A DNA stretch of 64,000 nt from Bacillus sp. NP157 (GCA_018889975.1 CP076546.1:2480001-2544000); one strand, 5' to 3'; shown: positions 1-9,861, counted from the first letter of the stretch. Numbers and translations: made by a program. The notes: generated by a model not told the origin, from the letters alone.

Positions 1-808
1 AGTAGTGCCGGCAGGGATTGAGCACGACCAGCACGATCTGCGACCAGCGCGACAGGGCCGACAGGGCCTCGAGCGTCTGTCGCGGCAACGACGACATGCC
101 GAACACCACGATCCGGCGCGCCAGCGCACGCGGCCGTTCGCTGGCCGACGACGCGGCCTTGAGGAAACGCGCGTGGACAGCGGCGCGGTGGCCATCGGCA
201 TCGGCGGGGCCCACGTCGTCCAGCAGGCGGCGCCACAGCGCCGCCTGCCAACGGTCGCCCTCCGCCATGGCCAGTTCACCGCCGCGCGCATCGCGCATCA
301 CGTCGCGGCCGGCCGCCCAGTCGTCGAGCCAGTCGGCGCGGTAGACCTGGTAGCCGTCGTAGAGGTCCGCGAGCCGCTCTGCCAGTTGGTGGCATTTGCG
401 TGCGTCCTCGCCATCGCCGAGGAAGGCGGCGAGCGGTTCGAACACCGGCTCGCGGGCGAGCGCGGGCAGCAGGCGCATCAGCCGCCAGACCAGGCGCGAC
501 TTGTCGAAGGGCGATTCGGGCGGCACGGCATCGCGACCCAGCACCGCGCGATAGGCGTCCCACAGGAAACGGCCCGGCAGCTCCACGTTCACCGACGCCG
601 CGATGCCGAGTCCGCCGTCGGCTTCGGCGCGCGCCAGTGCGAGGCGGAACCATTGGGCGATGCCATTGGACTGGACCAGCACGCGCTCGTCTTCCAGCGG
701 GCGCAACGGCGCCTGGCGTAGCCATCCGACGAGGATGTCGCGCAGGTCTTCCAGGCGATTGCCGTGCAGGACCATGAGGCCCGGCGCAATGTCGTGCGTG
801 TCGTTCAA
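1..808 (-). CDS. recC: RecC, exonuclease V subunit (partial, N-terminal part)
   Basis: This is the first ~269 residues of RecC, the Chi-recognising scaffold subunit of the RecBCD helicase-nuclease that repairs double-strand breaks; the rest lies beyond the left edge. The N-terminus reads VLHGNRLEDLRDILVGWL, and about 30 residues later LVQSNGIAQWFRLALA, which matches the conserved inactivated-helicase start of RecC (the E. coli protein has a very similar VQS-G-AQW block). I start it at TTG (806-808) because a GGAG motif lies 8 nt upstream. An in-frame ATG at 773-775 is the alternative. recB and recD would be expected further left. Identity is sure from the N-terminal motifs; the start is less sure. 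Confidence 0.85.
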   Translation of the reverse strand, partial: MNDTHDIAPGLMVLHGNRLEDLRDILVGWLRQAPLRPLEDERVLVQSNGIAQWFRLALARAEADGGLGIAASVNVELPGRFLWDAYRAVLGRDAVPPESPFDKSRLVWRLMRLLPALAREPVFEPLAAFLGDGEDARKCHQLAERLADLYDGYQVYRADWLDDWAAGRDVMRDARGGELAMAEGDRWQAALWRRLLDDVGPADADGHRAAVHARFLKAASSASERPRALARRIVVFGMSSLPRQTLEALSALSRWSQIVLVVLNPCRHY

Positions 809-878
809 GCGGCCACTCCGGCGGCAGGCTGACTGGGCCGGGCGATGATGACCGATACCGGTCTCACCCGGCGAGACC

Positions 879-1301
879 TCAGAACGGCTTGGCGACCACG
901 AGGTAGACGATGGCGAGCAACACGAGCACCGGCAGTTCGTTGCCGATGCGAAGCGCCTTTGCCGATGGCAGTGGGCCGCCCGCCATGCTGCGCTTGAGCG
1001 CCCTGCCCGACCAGATGAAGTACGCAAGCATGAGCACGACGAGCGCGAGCTTTGCATGCAACCAGGCGCCGGCGATGCCGAAATAAAGCCAGAGCACCAG
1101 GCCGAACAGGAACGCCATGCCGAACATCATGTGGCCGAAGCGATAGAGGCGGCGGCCCATGAGCTCCAGCCGCGCCTTGACCGCGGCCGGCTCAGCCTCG
1201 GCCTCCTTGATGTTGACCAGGATGCGCGGCAGGTAGAACACCGTCGCCATCCACGCGATGACGAAGACGATGTGCAGGGACTTGGTCAGCAGGTAAGCCA
1301 T
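879..1301 (-). CDS. HemJ/CopD-family four-helix membrane protein
   Basis: A 140-residue integral membrane protein of the HemJ (protoporphyrinogen IX oxidase) / CopD superfamily. It opens with LTKSLHIVFVIAWMATVFYLPR, cut here for length as LHIVFVIAWMA then FYLPR, which is the HemJ signature with the conserved His at residue 10. A second conserved region WLHAKLALV carries the Lys expected in HemJ. Four hydrophobic segments are visible and the length is normal for the family. HemJ uses the His to bind haem and oxidises protoporphyrinogen in the inner membrane. No other haem genes are adjacent, so I keep the call at family level. It stands alone between recC and a small coiled-coil gene. Confidence 0.75.
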   Translation of the reverse strand: MAYLLTKSLHIVFVIAWMATVFYLPRILVNIKEAEAEPAAVKARLELMGRRLYRFGHMMFGMAFLFGLVLWLYFGIAGAWLHAKLALVVLMLAYFIWSGRALKRSMAGGPLPSAKALRIGNELPVLVLLAIVYLVVAKPF

Positions 1302-1369
1302 CGGTGGCGCTCCCTATGAAAGACCAGAGTGTATCCCGGTCGAGCGACAGCGCGGCGCGGCAGGACGCC

Positions 1370-1765
1370 TCACGCCAGGCGCATGACCTGGGAAAGCGCT
1401 TGTGCACCCGCGAACCCCAGCGTGCTACCCAGGGCGGCCAGCGCCGTGATCATGCCCCAGAGCCGATGGCGATAACGGATGAGATCCTGGACATCACCCT
1501 CGACGACGCGCAGGCGACGATCGATATCCTTGACGTTGCAGCGGACGACGTTGACCGACTGCTCTACGCCGCCCACGCGCTCCTCCAGCCGTTCCACGCG
1601 CGTGTCGATCCGCTCGAGACGATGATCGATCCGCTGGAAGCTTTCGTTGCAACGGCGAACGTGGTCGTCGAAACGGCCGAGGAACGCATCGAAGCGGGCA
1701 TCGGAACGCGCCATGCGCTCTTGCATGGCGCTCCAGTCGGTGGCTGACAGGGTCCAGTCGGTCAT
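1370..1765 (-). CDS. Small coiled-coil protein with C-terminal membrane anchor
   Basis: A 131-residue protein I do not recognise by name. Residues ~30-95 form a heptad-patterned, charged coiled coil (RIDHRLERIDTRVERLEERV and onward), followed by one hydrophobic segment (WGMITALAALGSTLGFAGA) near the C-terminus. The layout resembles small tail-anchored coiled-coil proteins such as XhlA-like or DUF1640-like proteins, but no signature confirms either. The start at 1765 gives MTDWTLSATDW; the frame is open further upstream (to 1924) but that would overlap the neighbouring RsuA-family gene. The ribosome binding site is weak. It probably forms oligomers at the inner membrane, which is inference from sequence pattern only. 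Confidence 0.55.
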   Translation of the reverse strand: MTDWTLSATDWSAMQERMARSDARFDAFLGRFDDHVRRCNESFQRIDHRLERIDTRVERLEERVGGVEQSVNVVRCNVKDIDRRLRVVEGDVQDLIRYRHRLWGMITALAALGSTLGFAGAQALSQVMRLA

Positions 1766-1890
1766 CGGAACGGCATCCAGTGGGAAGGAACCCAAAGAAT
1801 CTCTTGTCAGGTCGACGCCGACCATCCTCCGCCGCTCAACAGAATGCGTAGGGAAACGCCGACAGGCGAACGCCTGGCCGGGATCATCCC

Positions 1891-2601
1891 TTAGAAGCGA
1901 TCGGTCGTCGGCAGGTAACGCCACTGGCCAGGCTCAAGCCGCGACATGGGGACGCGACCGACCCGGATCCGCTTGATGCCGAGCACCTCCAGGCCCACGG
2001 TTTCGCACATGCGAACCATCGTCTCGGGCGAAACACGCTTCATCGCGAAGCGCAGGTGGGACTCGTTCTGCCAGCTCACCTTGATCGGCGGAAGCGCGTA
2101 GTTGTCGAAAACCATGCCGTGGTTCAGCTGGGCAAGGCCCGCCGGCGAAAGTTCGCCAGACACCTCGACGACGAGTTCCTGCTCGATCCGGTCCAGGTCC
2201 TCCTGCAGCCGCCGTTTCACACGCCAGTCCTGGGTAAACACCAGCAGTCCGCTGGCCATGTCTGGCATCGGCAACGGCGATTCGAGCCGGGCGAAATGGC
2301 GATGCAGCAGGCGGACGCCGGAGAAGTCACCCTCCGCGTGGCTTTCCGGCCGCACCAGGGCGCGCGCCTCGTCCACCGTCATCCCGGCGGGCTTGTGCAG
2401 CACCATCGTGGCCGGCTCGGGCGGAGTCAGCTTCGCCTGGGGATCGATCTCGACGCGCTGTTCCAGCACCTTGAACTGCGGCTGTTCCACGACCACGCCA
2501 TCGACGCGGACCCAGCCACCCTCGATGTACATGTCGGCGTCGCGCCGCGAGCACTGGGCCAGCTCGGCGACACGTTTGGCGAGGCGCATGGGTTCGGTCA
2601 T
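1891..2601 (-). CDS. S4-domain RsuA/RluF-family protein with altered catalytic motif
   Basis: A 236-residue protein of the RsuA/RluB/RluE/RluF pseudouridine synthase family. It has an N-terminal S4 RNA-binding domain (MRLAKRVAELAQCSRRDADMYI, given here as RLAKRVAELAQCSRRDA) followed by the synthase fold, including VLHKPAG and the C-terminal KRIRVGRVP block. In active family members the catalytic loop reads R-L-D-x-x-T/S-x-G-L; here the matching stretch reads LPMPDMASGLLVFTQD, so Pro sits where the catalytic Asp aligns and an Asp follows one residue later. It may bind RNA without modifying it or use a shifted Asp. The start at 2601 is preferred because the upstream in-frame ATG (2637) lies against the terminator hairpin of the tRNA-Val gene. 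Confidence 0.75.
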   Translation of the reverse strand: MTEPMRLAKRVAELAQCSRRDADMYIEGGWVRVDGVVVEQPQFKVLEQRVEIDPQAKLTPPEPATMVLHKPAGMTVDEARALVRPESHAEGDFSGVRLLHRHFARLESPLPMPDMASGLLVFTQDWRVKRRLQEDLDRIEQELVVEVSGELSPAGLAQLNHGMVFDNYALPPIKVSWQNESHLRFAMKRVSPETMVRMCETVGLEVLGIKRIRVGRVPMSRLEPGQWRYLPTTDRF

Positions 2602-2637
2602 CAGCGTGGCCTGGGAGTGAGCCCTGCCGCGAGGCAA

Positions 2638-2664
2638 GAAAAAAGGAGCCTGCAGGCTCCTTTA
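2638..2664 (-). terminator. Rho-independent terminator after tRNA-Val
   Basis: On the minus strand, GGAGCCTGCAGGCTCC (2645-2660) is a perfect palindrome followed by a run of six or more T. It lies ~36 nt downstream of the CCA end of tRNA-Val and just upstream of the RsuA-family gene, so it ends the tRNA transcript. Three T on the other flank could give weak function in the plus direction too. Confidence 0.85.
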
Positions 2665-2699
2665 TCGTCGTCTTCATGCCACTTTCCTAGTGAAGAAAG

Positions 2700-2774
2700 T
2701 GGTGGGCGGTACAAGGATCGAACTTGTGACCCCTACCATGTCAAGGTAGTGCTCTACCGCTGAGCTAACCGCCC
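2700..2774 (-). tRNA. tRNA-Val (GAC)
   Basis: On the minus strand, the acceptor stem GGGCGGT pairs with ACCGCCC and is followed by an encoded ACCA end. The D arm (AGCTCAGCGGTAGAGC), the anticodon stem-loop CTACC-TTGACAT-GGTAG with anticodon GAC, and a T loop with GTTCGATCC are all present. Anticodon GAC reads GUC/GUU valine codons. It has its own terminator at 2638-2664. Confidence 0.95.
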
Positions 2775-2859
2775 GAAGAGCTGCGCAGTTTACCGATGCC
2801 GGGCGAACGGTGCAAGAGGGGTCGGGAAACGATTTTCGTCCCCCGCCCCAGGCCCCGTC

Positions 2860-4881
<2,022 letters not shown>

Positions 4882-5006
4882 GGCCGGAGATATGCGGGCG
4901 AAAGCCCCGATTCTAAAGCTGCTGCGCCTACGCGACGTGAGGCCTTCGCTGACAGATGTCGACGGCGGTTCCGGGCATTCTGGGCCCCGAACCAAGGAGC
5001 ACGCCC

Positions 5007-5522
5007 ATGCCGGCAGGACGCCAGCGCGCCTACACCCTCTTCGAGATCACCCTCGTCATCGGAATCCTCGCCCTCCTGGCGGCCATCGCGGTGCCATCCA
5101 TGGTCGACGCCGTCGGCGGCGCGCGGCTGCGGGTCGCTACCCAGGACCTGGCCGACACGCTGAACGGCGCCCGCGCCGCCGCCATCGCCCGGCAGGCACC
5201 GGTCACCGTCTGCCCGAGCCGCGACGGCCGGCACTGCACGGACACGCCCTGGCAGGGCGGATGGATCGTGCGCCAGCAAGAGACCATCCTCGGGGTCGAC
5301 GATGCCCTGCCGGCCCTGCTGCGCAGCGCCGCCCGCGATGGCCGGCCGTCCGTCACGTTCCAGGGCACCGGCATGACCCCAAACAACACCACCGTGACCC
5401 TCTGCGTGCGAAAACGGCCAGCCAGCGCGCTTTCCGTCGTGGTCAACCGCGGCGGCCGGGTGCGGATCGAACCGGCGCAGCGTGATCTCGGCGAGGCCTG
5501 CGCCAGGCGACCTGCACGATAA
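5007..5522 (+). CDS. FimT/GspH-like type IV pseudopilin
   Basis: A 171-residue prepilin-like protein with N-terminus MPAGRQRA then [20 protein letters not shown], a type III prepilin signal followed by the hydrophobic pilin helix with Glu at mature position 5. The usual Gly before the cleavage site is Ala here. The rest ([23 protein letters not shown], shortened) matches FimT/GspH, a minor pilin linked to DNA uptake in related bacteria. AAGGAG (4994-4999) sits 7 nt before the ATG. It is alone: no fimU-pilVWXE operon follows, only tRNA-Asn. Divergent from uvrB. Cys pairs near residues 70 and 78 could form a disulfide. Confidence 0.8.
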   Translation: MPAGRQRAYTLFEITLVIGILALLAAIAVPSMVDAVGGARLRVATQDLADTLNGARAAAIARQAPVTVCPSRDGRHCTDTPWQGGWIVRQQETILGVDDALPALLRSAARDGRPSVTFQGTGMTPNNTTVTLCVRKRPASALSVVVNRGGRVRIEPAQRDLGEACARRPAR

Positions 5523-5576
5523 TCGTCATGAACGCTTGACAGGCCCCGGTCACATACACAAAATACGTGGCTCCCC

Positions 5577-5653
5577 GCCCGAATAGCTCAGCCGGTTAGA
5601 GCACTTGACTGTTAATCAGGGGGTCGTTGGTTCGAGTCCAACTTCGGGCGCCA
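5577..5653 (+). tRNA. tRNA-Asn (GTT)
   Basis: The acceptor stem GCCCGAA pairs with TTCGGGC, followed by discriminator G and an encoded CCA. The anticodon arm CTTGA-CTGTTAA-TCAGG carries anticodon GTT, and the T arm is GTTGGTTCGAGTCCAAC. It is followed directly by a terminator. No integrase gene or duplicated 3' end was found beside it, so it is not visibly used as an attachment site here. Confidence 0.96.
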
Positions 5654-5661
5654 GGTTTTTG

Positions 5662-5695
5662 AAAGGGTCTGCAGCGATGCAGGCCCTTTTCTTTT
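5662..5695 (+). terminator. Rho-independent terminator after tRNA-Asn
   Basis: Stem AAGGGTCTGCA / TGCAGGCCCTT around a GCGA loop, with one G-T pair, followed by TTCTTTT. It begins 9 nt after the CCA end of tRNA-Asn. Confidence 0.85.
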
Positions 5696-5731
5696 GTGCG
5701 CCCGGCAAACGCGTCGGGCCACTAGCAGCTT

Positions 5732-7651
5732 TCACGGCGGCGAGGCCACCGCCTCCGCGTGCGACGCTGCCCCGATCTGCGCGTCGAGGAACTGCAGCAC
5801 GCGGGCGTAGAAGTCTTCGTTGTGCGCTTCATCCGCGAGGCCATGGCCTTCGTAGGGATATTCCCGGTACAACGGCGGGTGCCCCGCTTTCGTCAGCGCG
5901 TCACGCAACGCACGCGCATGCTCCACGGGAGCCCGGCCATCCAGTGCACCGTGCCCAAGCAGCACGGGAATGGTGATCGCCGATGCGAGCTGGACCGGCG
6001 AGCGCGCCGCCAGCTCGGCCTTGTCCGTGCCAATCACCCTGTGCAGGTAGGCCGGGCCGTAGCGAAGCCGGTGGATGTCGCCCCATGTGTACATGCGGCT
6101 GAGGTCGTACACGCCGGCCATGCCGATCGCGCAGCGATACAAGCCGGGCTCGCGCGCCGCTCCCATCAGTGCCGCATAGCCGCCATAGCTACCGCCGAAA
6201 ATGCACACCCGCCGGCCATCGGCCAGGTGATGGTCGATGGCCCAGTGGGTGGCGTCGGTGACGTCGTCCTGCATCGCCGCGCCCCACTGGCGATAGCCGC
6301 GCTCGACGAATTCGCGACCGGATCCACCGGAACCCCTGAAGTTCACCCGCAGCACGGCGTAACCATGCTGCGCCAGCAATTGCACCTCGCGGTCGTAGTC
6401 CCACTCGTCCTGGATGTAATAAGGCCCGCCATGCACCAGCACGACCAGCGGCGGAGGTGTCGCGCCATTCGTGGGCAACGTGATGAATCCGCTCAGCGGC
6501 AGGCCGTCGCGCGCCTTGAAGGTAAACGCATCGGACGATGCCTGCGCCGCGGGATCGATCCACGGACGTGTGCGGAACAGCAGTTGCGCCTTGCGTGCCG
6601 TCTTGTCGAATAGATAGAACGTCCCCGGGTCGCGATCGCCATGGGTCATGACGACCAGCAACGTGCCATCGGCGTTCGCACTCTCGATACTGGCGATGCC
6701 GTCGGGGAAGGCAGCCGCGAGTGACGTCGTGACGCGCGCGTCCGGACTGGCGGGGTCGAAGAAACGCAGCACCGGACGCCCGGGCCCGAACGTCGCGCCG
6801 ATCGGCTCGACCTGGTCCAGGCTCATGAGCGTCGACAGGGGGTCGGATTCCGCATCCTTCAGAACGACCTCGCGCGAGCCGTCGGCGAAGCTGTATCGCT
6901 CCACGACGTCCGGCCCACCGCGCTGCTCGGTATCGAGGTAGGCAAACCGGTTTTCCCGATCGATGCCCGCGATGCCGACGAAAACGTGGGTCGCCTTGCT
7001 GTCGTTGAGGACGGTCCAGTCACCACCATCCTTGCGCACGTAGAGCATCTGCTCGCCGTTGTCGTCCACGCCGGAGACGAATCGCGCATGCCCCGCATGG
7101 TCGACGACGAAATCGCCCACGCCATGCGGTGCCACGGCGATCACGTCGCCCATGGCGGTGAGGTGCGTCGTGTCCAGGGTCGCCAGCGCCCAGCGCAGCT
7201 CGCCGCCCACGGTCGAGAATCGCTTGATGAGCACATGCTTGTCATCGCCGTGGATCGTGCCGACGAAGTTGTCCGGCAGGATCTTCGGGTGCGAATCATG
7301 GATGTTGAGCAGGTAAAGCCGCGGATCGACGAGCGGCATGGCATAGGTGGCATCGTGCCGATTCGCCGAGATCACCAGCTGCTCCGAACCGAGCCAGCGC
7401 AGCACCTGCACTTCGGCGCCCTTGCCCGGATTCACCTGCTGCACGGGCGCCATGGTTTTTCGATCGAGGACCGTGACCAGGGTACCGTCGCCATCGCGAT
7501 AGGCAACGGCGAGCAGCGCCCCGTCCGGCGAGATCCTGACCTGCTCGTACTGGGCTCGCTGCAGGAGCGCCTTCGTCGTCGCGTCGGCCGACACGGCGCC
7601 CGCTTGAACACTGCCGCCGAGCGCGAGGCCCAGCCACATCGCCACCCACAT
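5732..7651 (-). CDS. S9-family (prolyl oligopeptidase-type) secreted peptidase
   Basis: A 639-residue exported serine peptidase. It starts with signal peptide MWVAMWLGLALGGSVQA, followed by a beta-propeller-like region (~30-370) and a C-terminal alpha/beta hydrolase domain. The nucleophile elbow is FGGSYGGYAAL; GALDGRAP and YEGHGL supply the expected acid and His regions, so the triad looks intact. Such enzymes cleave peptides (dipeptidyl or acylaminoacyl peptidase type) in the periplasm. GGGAGG lies 7 nt upstream of the chosen ATG; an upstream in-frame extension exists but would bury the signal peptide. A second member of the family is encoded at 48857-50953. Confidence 0.88.
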   Translation of the reverse strand: MWVAMWLGLALGGSVQAGAVSADATTKALLQRAQYEQVRISPDGALLAVAYRDGDGTLVTVLDRKTMAPVQQVNPGKGAEVQVLRWLGSEQLVISANRHDATYAMPLVDPRLYLLNIHDSHPKILPDNFVGTIHGDDKHVLIKRFSTVGGELRWALATLDTTHLTAMGDVIAVAPHGVGDFVVDHAGHARFVSGVDDNGEQMLYVRKDGGDWTVLNDSKATHVFVGIAGIDRENRFAYLDTEQRGGPDVVERYSFADGSREVVLKDAESDPLSTLMSLDQVEPIGATFGPGRPVLRFFDPASPDARVTTSLAAAFPDGIASIESANADGTLLVVMTHGDRDPGTFYLFDKTARKAQLLFRTRPWIDPAAQASSDAFTFKARDGLPLSGFITLPTNGATPPPLVVLVHGGPYYIQDEWDYDREVQLLAQHGYAVLRVNFRGSGGSGREFVERGYRQWGAAMQDDVTDATHWAIDHHLADGRRVCIFGGSYGGYAALMGAAREPGLYRCAIGMAGVYDLSRMYTWGDIHRLRYGPAYLHRVIGTDKAELAARSPVQLASAITIPVLLGHGALDGRAPVEHARALRDALTKAGHPPLYREYPYEGHGLADEAHNEDFYARVLQFLDAQIGAASHAEAVASPP

Positions 7652-7806
7652 GCGAATCCCTCCCCCTGAGGTGGCGAGACTATGCGGCCTCAAGGCCTTG
7701 GGGCGCAACGGCTGGGGCTTACATGGGTTTCGGCCGACACCTACGCAAGAAACTACGTTTTGGCGATGTACGCCGCAGACGTAAGCAGCACATGATTGGC
7801 TTCTAT

Positions 7807-7818
7807 TTGTATGTACAA
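7807..7818. promoter_or_regulatory. Palindromic operator candidate and -10 upstream of brnA
   Basis: TTGTATGTACAA is a perfect 12-bp inverted repeat 26 bp before the brnA ATG, overlapping TACAAT (7814-7819), a good -10 hexamer. No well-spaced -35 is evident. BrnA-type antitoxins repress their own operons by binding short palindromes in the promoter, so this is the natural operator; that is inferred from position and symmetry. Confidence 0.55.
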
Positions 7819-7843
7819 TTTAAGCACTGCGAGGTGCGTCGAT

Positions 7844-8131
7844 ATGAAAATCAGTAAACCGCTCACGGACGCAACGGGTGAGTTGCGAAATGACCTTACG
7901 GACGCCGAGCTCGCGTCTTTCAGGCCAACACACGAGGTGCTTCCGGGAGACTTGCAGGCGCTGCTTGGCGTACGTCGCCGTGGGCCGCAGAAAGCCCCGA
8001 CGAAAGTTGCCACGACGGTGCGGCTGTCACCCGAGGTCGTCCATCACTTCAAGGCGGGTGGCCGGGGATGGCAGACTCGCCTTGACGAAGCGTTGAAGCT
8101 GTTCATCGTCGAGCACCCGTCGTTTCGCTGA
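7844..8131 (+). CDS. brnA: BrnA-type antitoxin, no BrnT toxin visible
   Basis: A 95-residue protein whose C-terminal half reads TVRLSPEVVHHFKAGGRGWQ, then TRLDEALKLFI, the ribbon-helix-helix-like DNA-binding signature of BrnA antitoxins (strand R-L, then F-K-x-G-x-G-W-Q-T-R). The N-terminal half (LTDAELASFRPTHEVLP) is the toxin-binding arm in the family. In known operons a ~90-residue BrnT RNase toxin gene lies immediately upstream and overlaps brnA. Here the upstream 190 bp to the S9 peptidase gene cannot encode it, and the downstream gene is unrelated and on the other strand. The start at 7844 follows a GAGG-like motif (7831-7834). It appears to be an orphan autoregulated repressor or antitoxin. 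Confidence 0.8.
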   Translation: MKISKPLTDATGELRNDLTDAELASFRPTHEVLPGDLQALLGVRRRGPQKAPTKVATTVRLSPEVVHHFKAGGRGWQTRLDEALKLFIVEHPSFR

Positions 8132-8133
8132 TG

Positions 8134-8364
8134 TCAGCCGCGCCACGCCGTAGCGACCCACACGATGAGCGATGCGGCAGCCATGCAACCGAGTATGACG
8201 AACCACGTTACGTGGGCACGCGCGGCGGCGGCCCAGCCATTCTTACGCCCGTACACAAAGAATGACGTGGCGCCCGCCACGACGATCACCAGCACGACGA
8301 AGACGACGCCGTACCAGTCCGTCTGGCCATCGCGCGTGAGGCTTCCGCCGACGGCGAGGATCAA
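8134..8364 (-). CDS. Small two-helix membrane protein
   Basis: A 76-residue protein with two hydrophobic helices (WYGVVFVVLVIVVAGATSFF and WFVILGCMAAASLIVWVA) joined by a basic loop. It starts at TTG (8362-8364), which overlaps the TGA of the DUF2845 gene as TTGA, so it is translationally coupled to that gene. I do not recognise the family. It ends 3 bp from the stop codon of the convergent brnA gene. Confidence 0.55.
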   Translation of the reverse strand: MILAVGGSLTRDGQTDWYGVVFVVLVIVVAGATSFFVYGRKNGWAAAARAHVTWFVILGCMAAASLIVWVATAWRG

Positions 8365-8633
8365 CGATCGAGCTGCGTGATCGACGTCACCCGGCCGTCG
8401 ATGACCTCGACCTGCACGGATTTGCCGTCCTTGAAGTACTCCAGGCGATAGCCGCGCAGTCCGCCGCGGGATGTCTCGACGGGGGTTTCGCGATCCGGCT
8501 TGCCGGCCACCTGGCGCAGGCGGCCTTCGCTGTCACCGGTGCTGACCACCTGGGAATTGACGCGCCAGGTGTCCGAGGCGATGGCCGGGATGGCGACGGC
8601 TGCGAGCAAAAGGCCGACGATGACTCGCTTCAT
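8361..8633 (-). CDS. DUF2845-like small periplasmic protein
   Basis: A 90-residue exported protein. Signal peptide MKRVIVGLLLAAVAIPAIAS is followed by DTWRVNSQVVSTGDSEGRLR and a KPDRET segment, the pattern of DUF2845/SmpA-like small envelope proteins (a beta-strand, then a V-x-x-G-x-P/K-x-R motif). AAGGAG lies 6 nt before the ATG. Its function is unknown. It forms a two-gene unit with the TTG-started membrane protein that follows it. Confidence 0.7.
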   Translation of the reverse strand: MKRVIVGLLLAAVAIPAIASDTWRVNSQVVSTGDSEGRLRQVAGKPDRETPVETSRGGLRGYRLEYFKDGKSVQVEVIDGRVTSITQLDR

Positions 8634-8752
8634 GCGTATCTCCTTGTCTGGTGTGGCGCAGATTACCTTCGGCCTGCATACCGCAACAAGTTGCGGACGC
8701 ACACAGCCCAAGGTTGCCATTCAGCCTCGTGGCGGCGATCGGCAACGCGCGT

Positions 8753-9358
8753 TCAGGGCTTCGAGACGTTCGTGTTCCCCGCCACGTACCACCGCCAGAG
8801 CAGGTCGGTGCCCTCGCGAATGCCGATACGCGCCGACCCGGGCACGTTCTCCGGCGGCGGCATGCCGTCGTCGACCACCGTGTACCCATCCCGCGCCCTG
8901 ACGAGGTCGATGCCGTTCTGCTCGCCGGTGATCCCCAACGCCTGGGTGAGCCGGGCCGGTCCGCTGCACAGGTCGCGATCACGCCGGATCTTCGGCCGGG
9001 CGGCACGCATCTGCTCGATGCCGGCGATCGGTTCGAGCGCGCGGATCAGCACGCCATTCCCTTCGTCGACATCGCCGCACACGGTGTTGCAGCACCAGTG
9101 CATGCCGTAGGTAAAGTAGACATACATGTGGCCGGGCGGCCCGAACATCACTTCGTTGCGCCGGGTCTTGCCGCGGAACGTATGCGCCGCGGGATCGATC
9201 GCGCCAACGTAGGCTTCCACTTCGACGATGCGACCGGCGCGGCCATCGGCGCACGCCAGGATCTTGTTGAGCAGCTCAGGCCCGACGACGCGCGCGTCGC
9301 GATGATAGAAGTCACGCGGGAGCACCCTGCCCGGCCAGGGCTTGCGACGTGCGGCCAT
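8753..9358 (-). CDS. mpg: DNA-3-methyladenine glycosylase (AAG/MPG family)
   Basis: A 201-residue monofunctional DNA glycosylase that removes alkylated purines (3-methyladenine, hypoxanthine) to start base excision repair. Diagnostic blocks are RIVEVEAYVG (with the catalytic Glu), DPAAHTFRGKTRRNEVMFG, and YVYFTYGMHWCCNTV (with the intercalating Tyr). The length is normal for bacterial members. Its ATG overlaps the stop of a small upstream ORF (TGATG), suggesting coupled translation. Confidence 0.93.
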   Translation of the reverse strand: MAARRKPWPGRVLPRDFYHRDARVVGPELLNKILACADGRAGRIVEVEAYVGAIDPAAHTFRGKTRRNEVMFGPPGHMYVYFTYGMHWCCNTVCGDVDEGNGVLIRALEPIAGIEQMRAARPKIRRDRDLCSGPARLTQALGITGEQNGIDLVRARDGYTVVDDGMPPPENVPGSARIGIREGTDLLWRWYVAGNTNVSKP

Positions 9359-9492
9359 CAGGTATCGAGCGCCTCGCCATCCGTGTCCGGATCGGGGCCG
9401 GGTCGATCCACCGGCTCGTGGTCATACGGCGGCGGCGAGGTGCCGGGCGGCGGCAGGTCGGTGTCGGGGACAGGGCGATGGGGTCGGGGCAT
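9358..9492 (-). CDS. Small proline-rich protein (44 aa) coupled to mpg
   Basis: A short reading frame of 44 codons starting MPRPHRPVPDTDLPPP and ending DGEALDT, rich in Pro and Asp. It has a very strong ribosome binding site (GAGGAGG, 5-6 nt before the ATG) and ends at TGATG, overlapping the mpg start by one base. The strong site and overlap argue that it is translated. No known family is recognised; its role may simply be to feed ribosomes into mpg. Confidence 0.5.
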   Translation of the reverse strand: MPRPHRPVPDTDLPPPGTSPPPYDHEPVDRPGPDPDTDGEALDT

Positions 9493-9571
9493 GGAATCCT
9501 CCTCGCGCCGCCGCGGGGGGGTGCGCGTCCCGCCATGCTACTGAAGGACGCGCGCCGCCGTCAGCCGGTGG

Positions 9572-9727
9572 TCAGAAAACGCCGAGTAGCCAGCAGACCA
9601 GGATGATGGCGAGGATGACGCCGATACCGCCGCTGGGGCCGTAACCCCACGAACGCGAGTAGCCCCAGGTGGGCAGGCCGCCGACGAGGGCGAGGAGAAG
9701 GACGATAAGCAGGATGGTGACGAGCAT
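9572..9727 (-). CDS. DUF3309-family small membrane protein
   Basis: A 51-residue protein with two hydrophobic helices around the conserved centre LPTWGYSRSWGYGPSGG, which is the DUF3309 signature. GGGAG lies 7 nt before the ATG at 9727. These proteins are widespread in Proteobacteria and of unknown function; some are linked to envelope stress. Monocistronic as far as can be seen. Confidence 0.8.
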   Translation of the reverse strand: MLVTILLIVLLLALVGGLPTWGYSRSWGYGPSGGIGVILAIILVCWLLGVF

Positions 9728-9861
9728 GGGCGTCTCCCGATAGTTAAGGGTGGACGCATCGTGGCCTTCCATGCCGTCTAGGGGCCGTGACGCCAACGGG
9801 GGGCGCCACGGTCACGTTCAGCGGGTGGCAGGGCGACCGGCGGCCGCCCTGCCCGTCGGCA

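Noticed and set aside
5577-5700. tRNA-Asn as an active integration site
   Set aside because: No integrase, no second copy of the tRNA 3' end and no foreign genes follow; the downstream S9 peptidase looks chromosomal.
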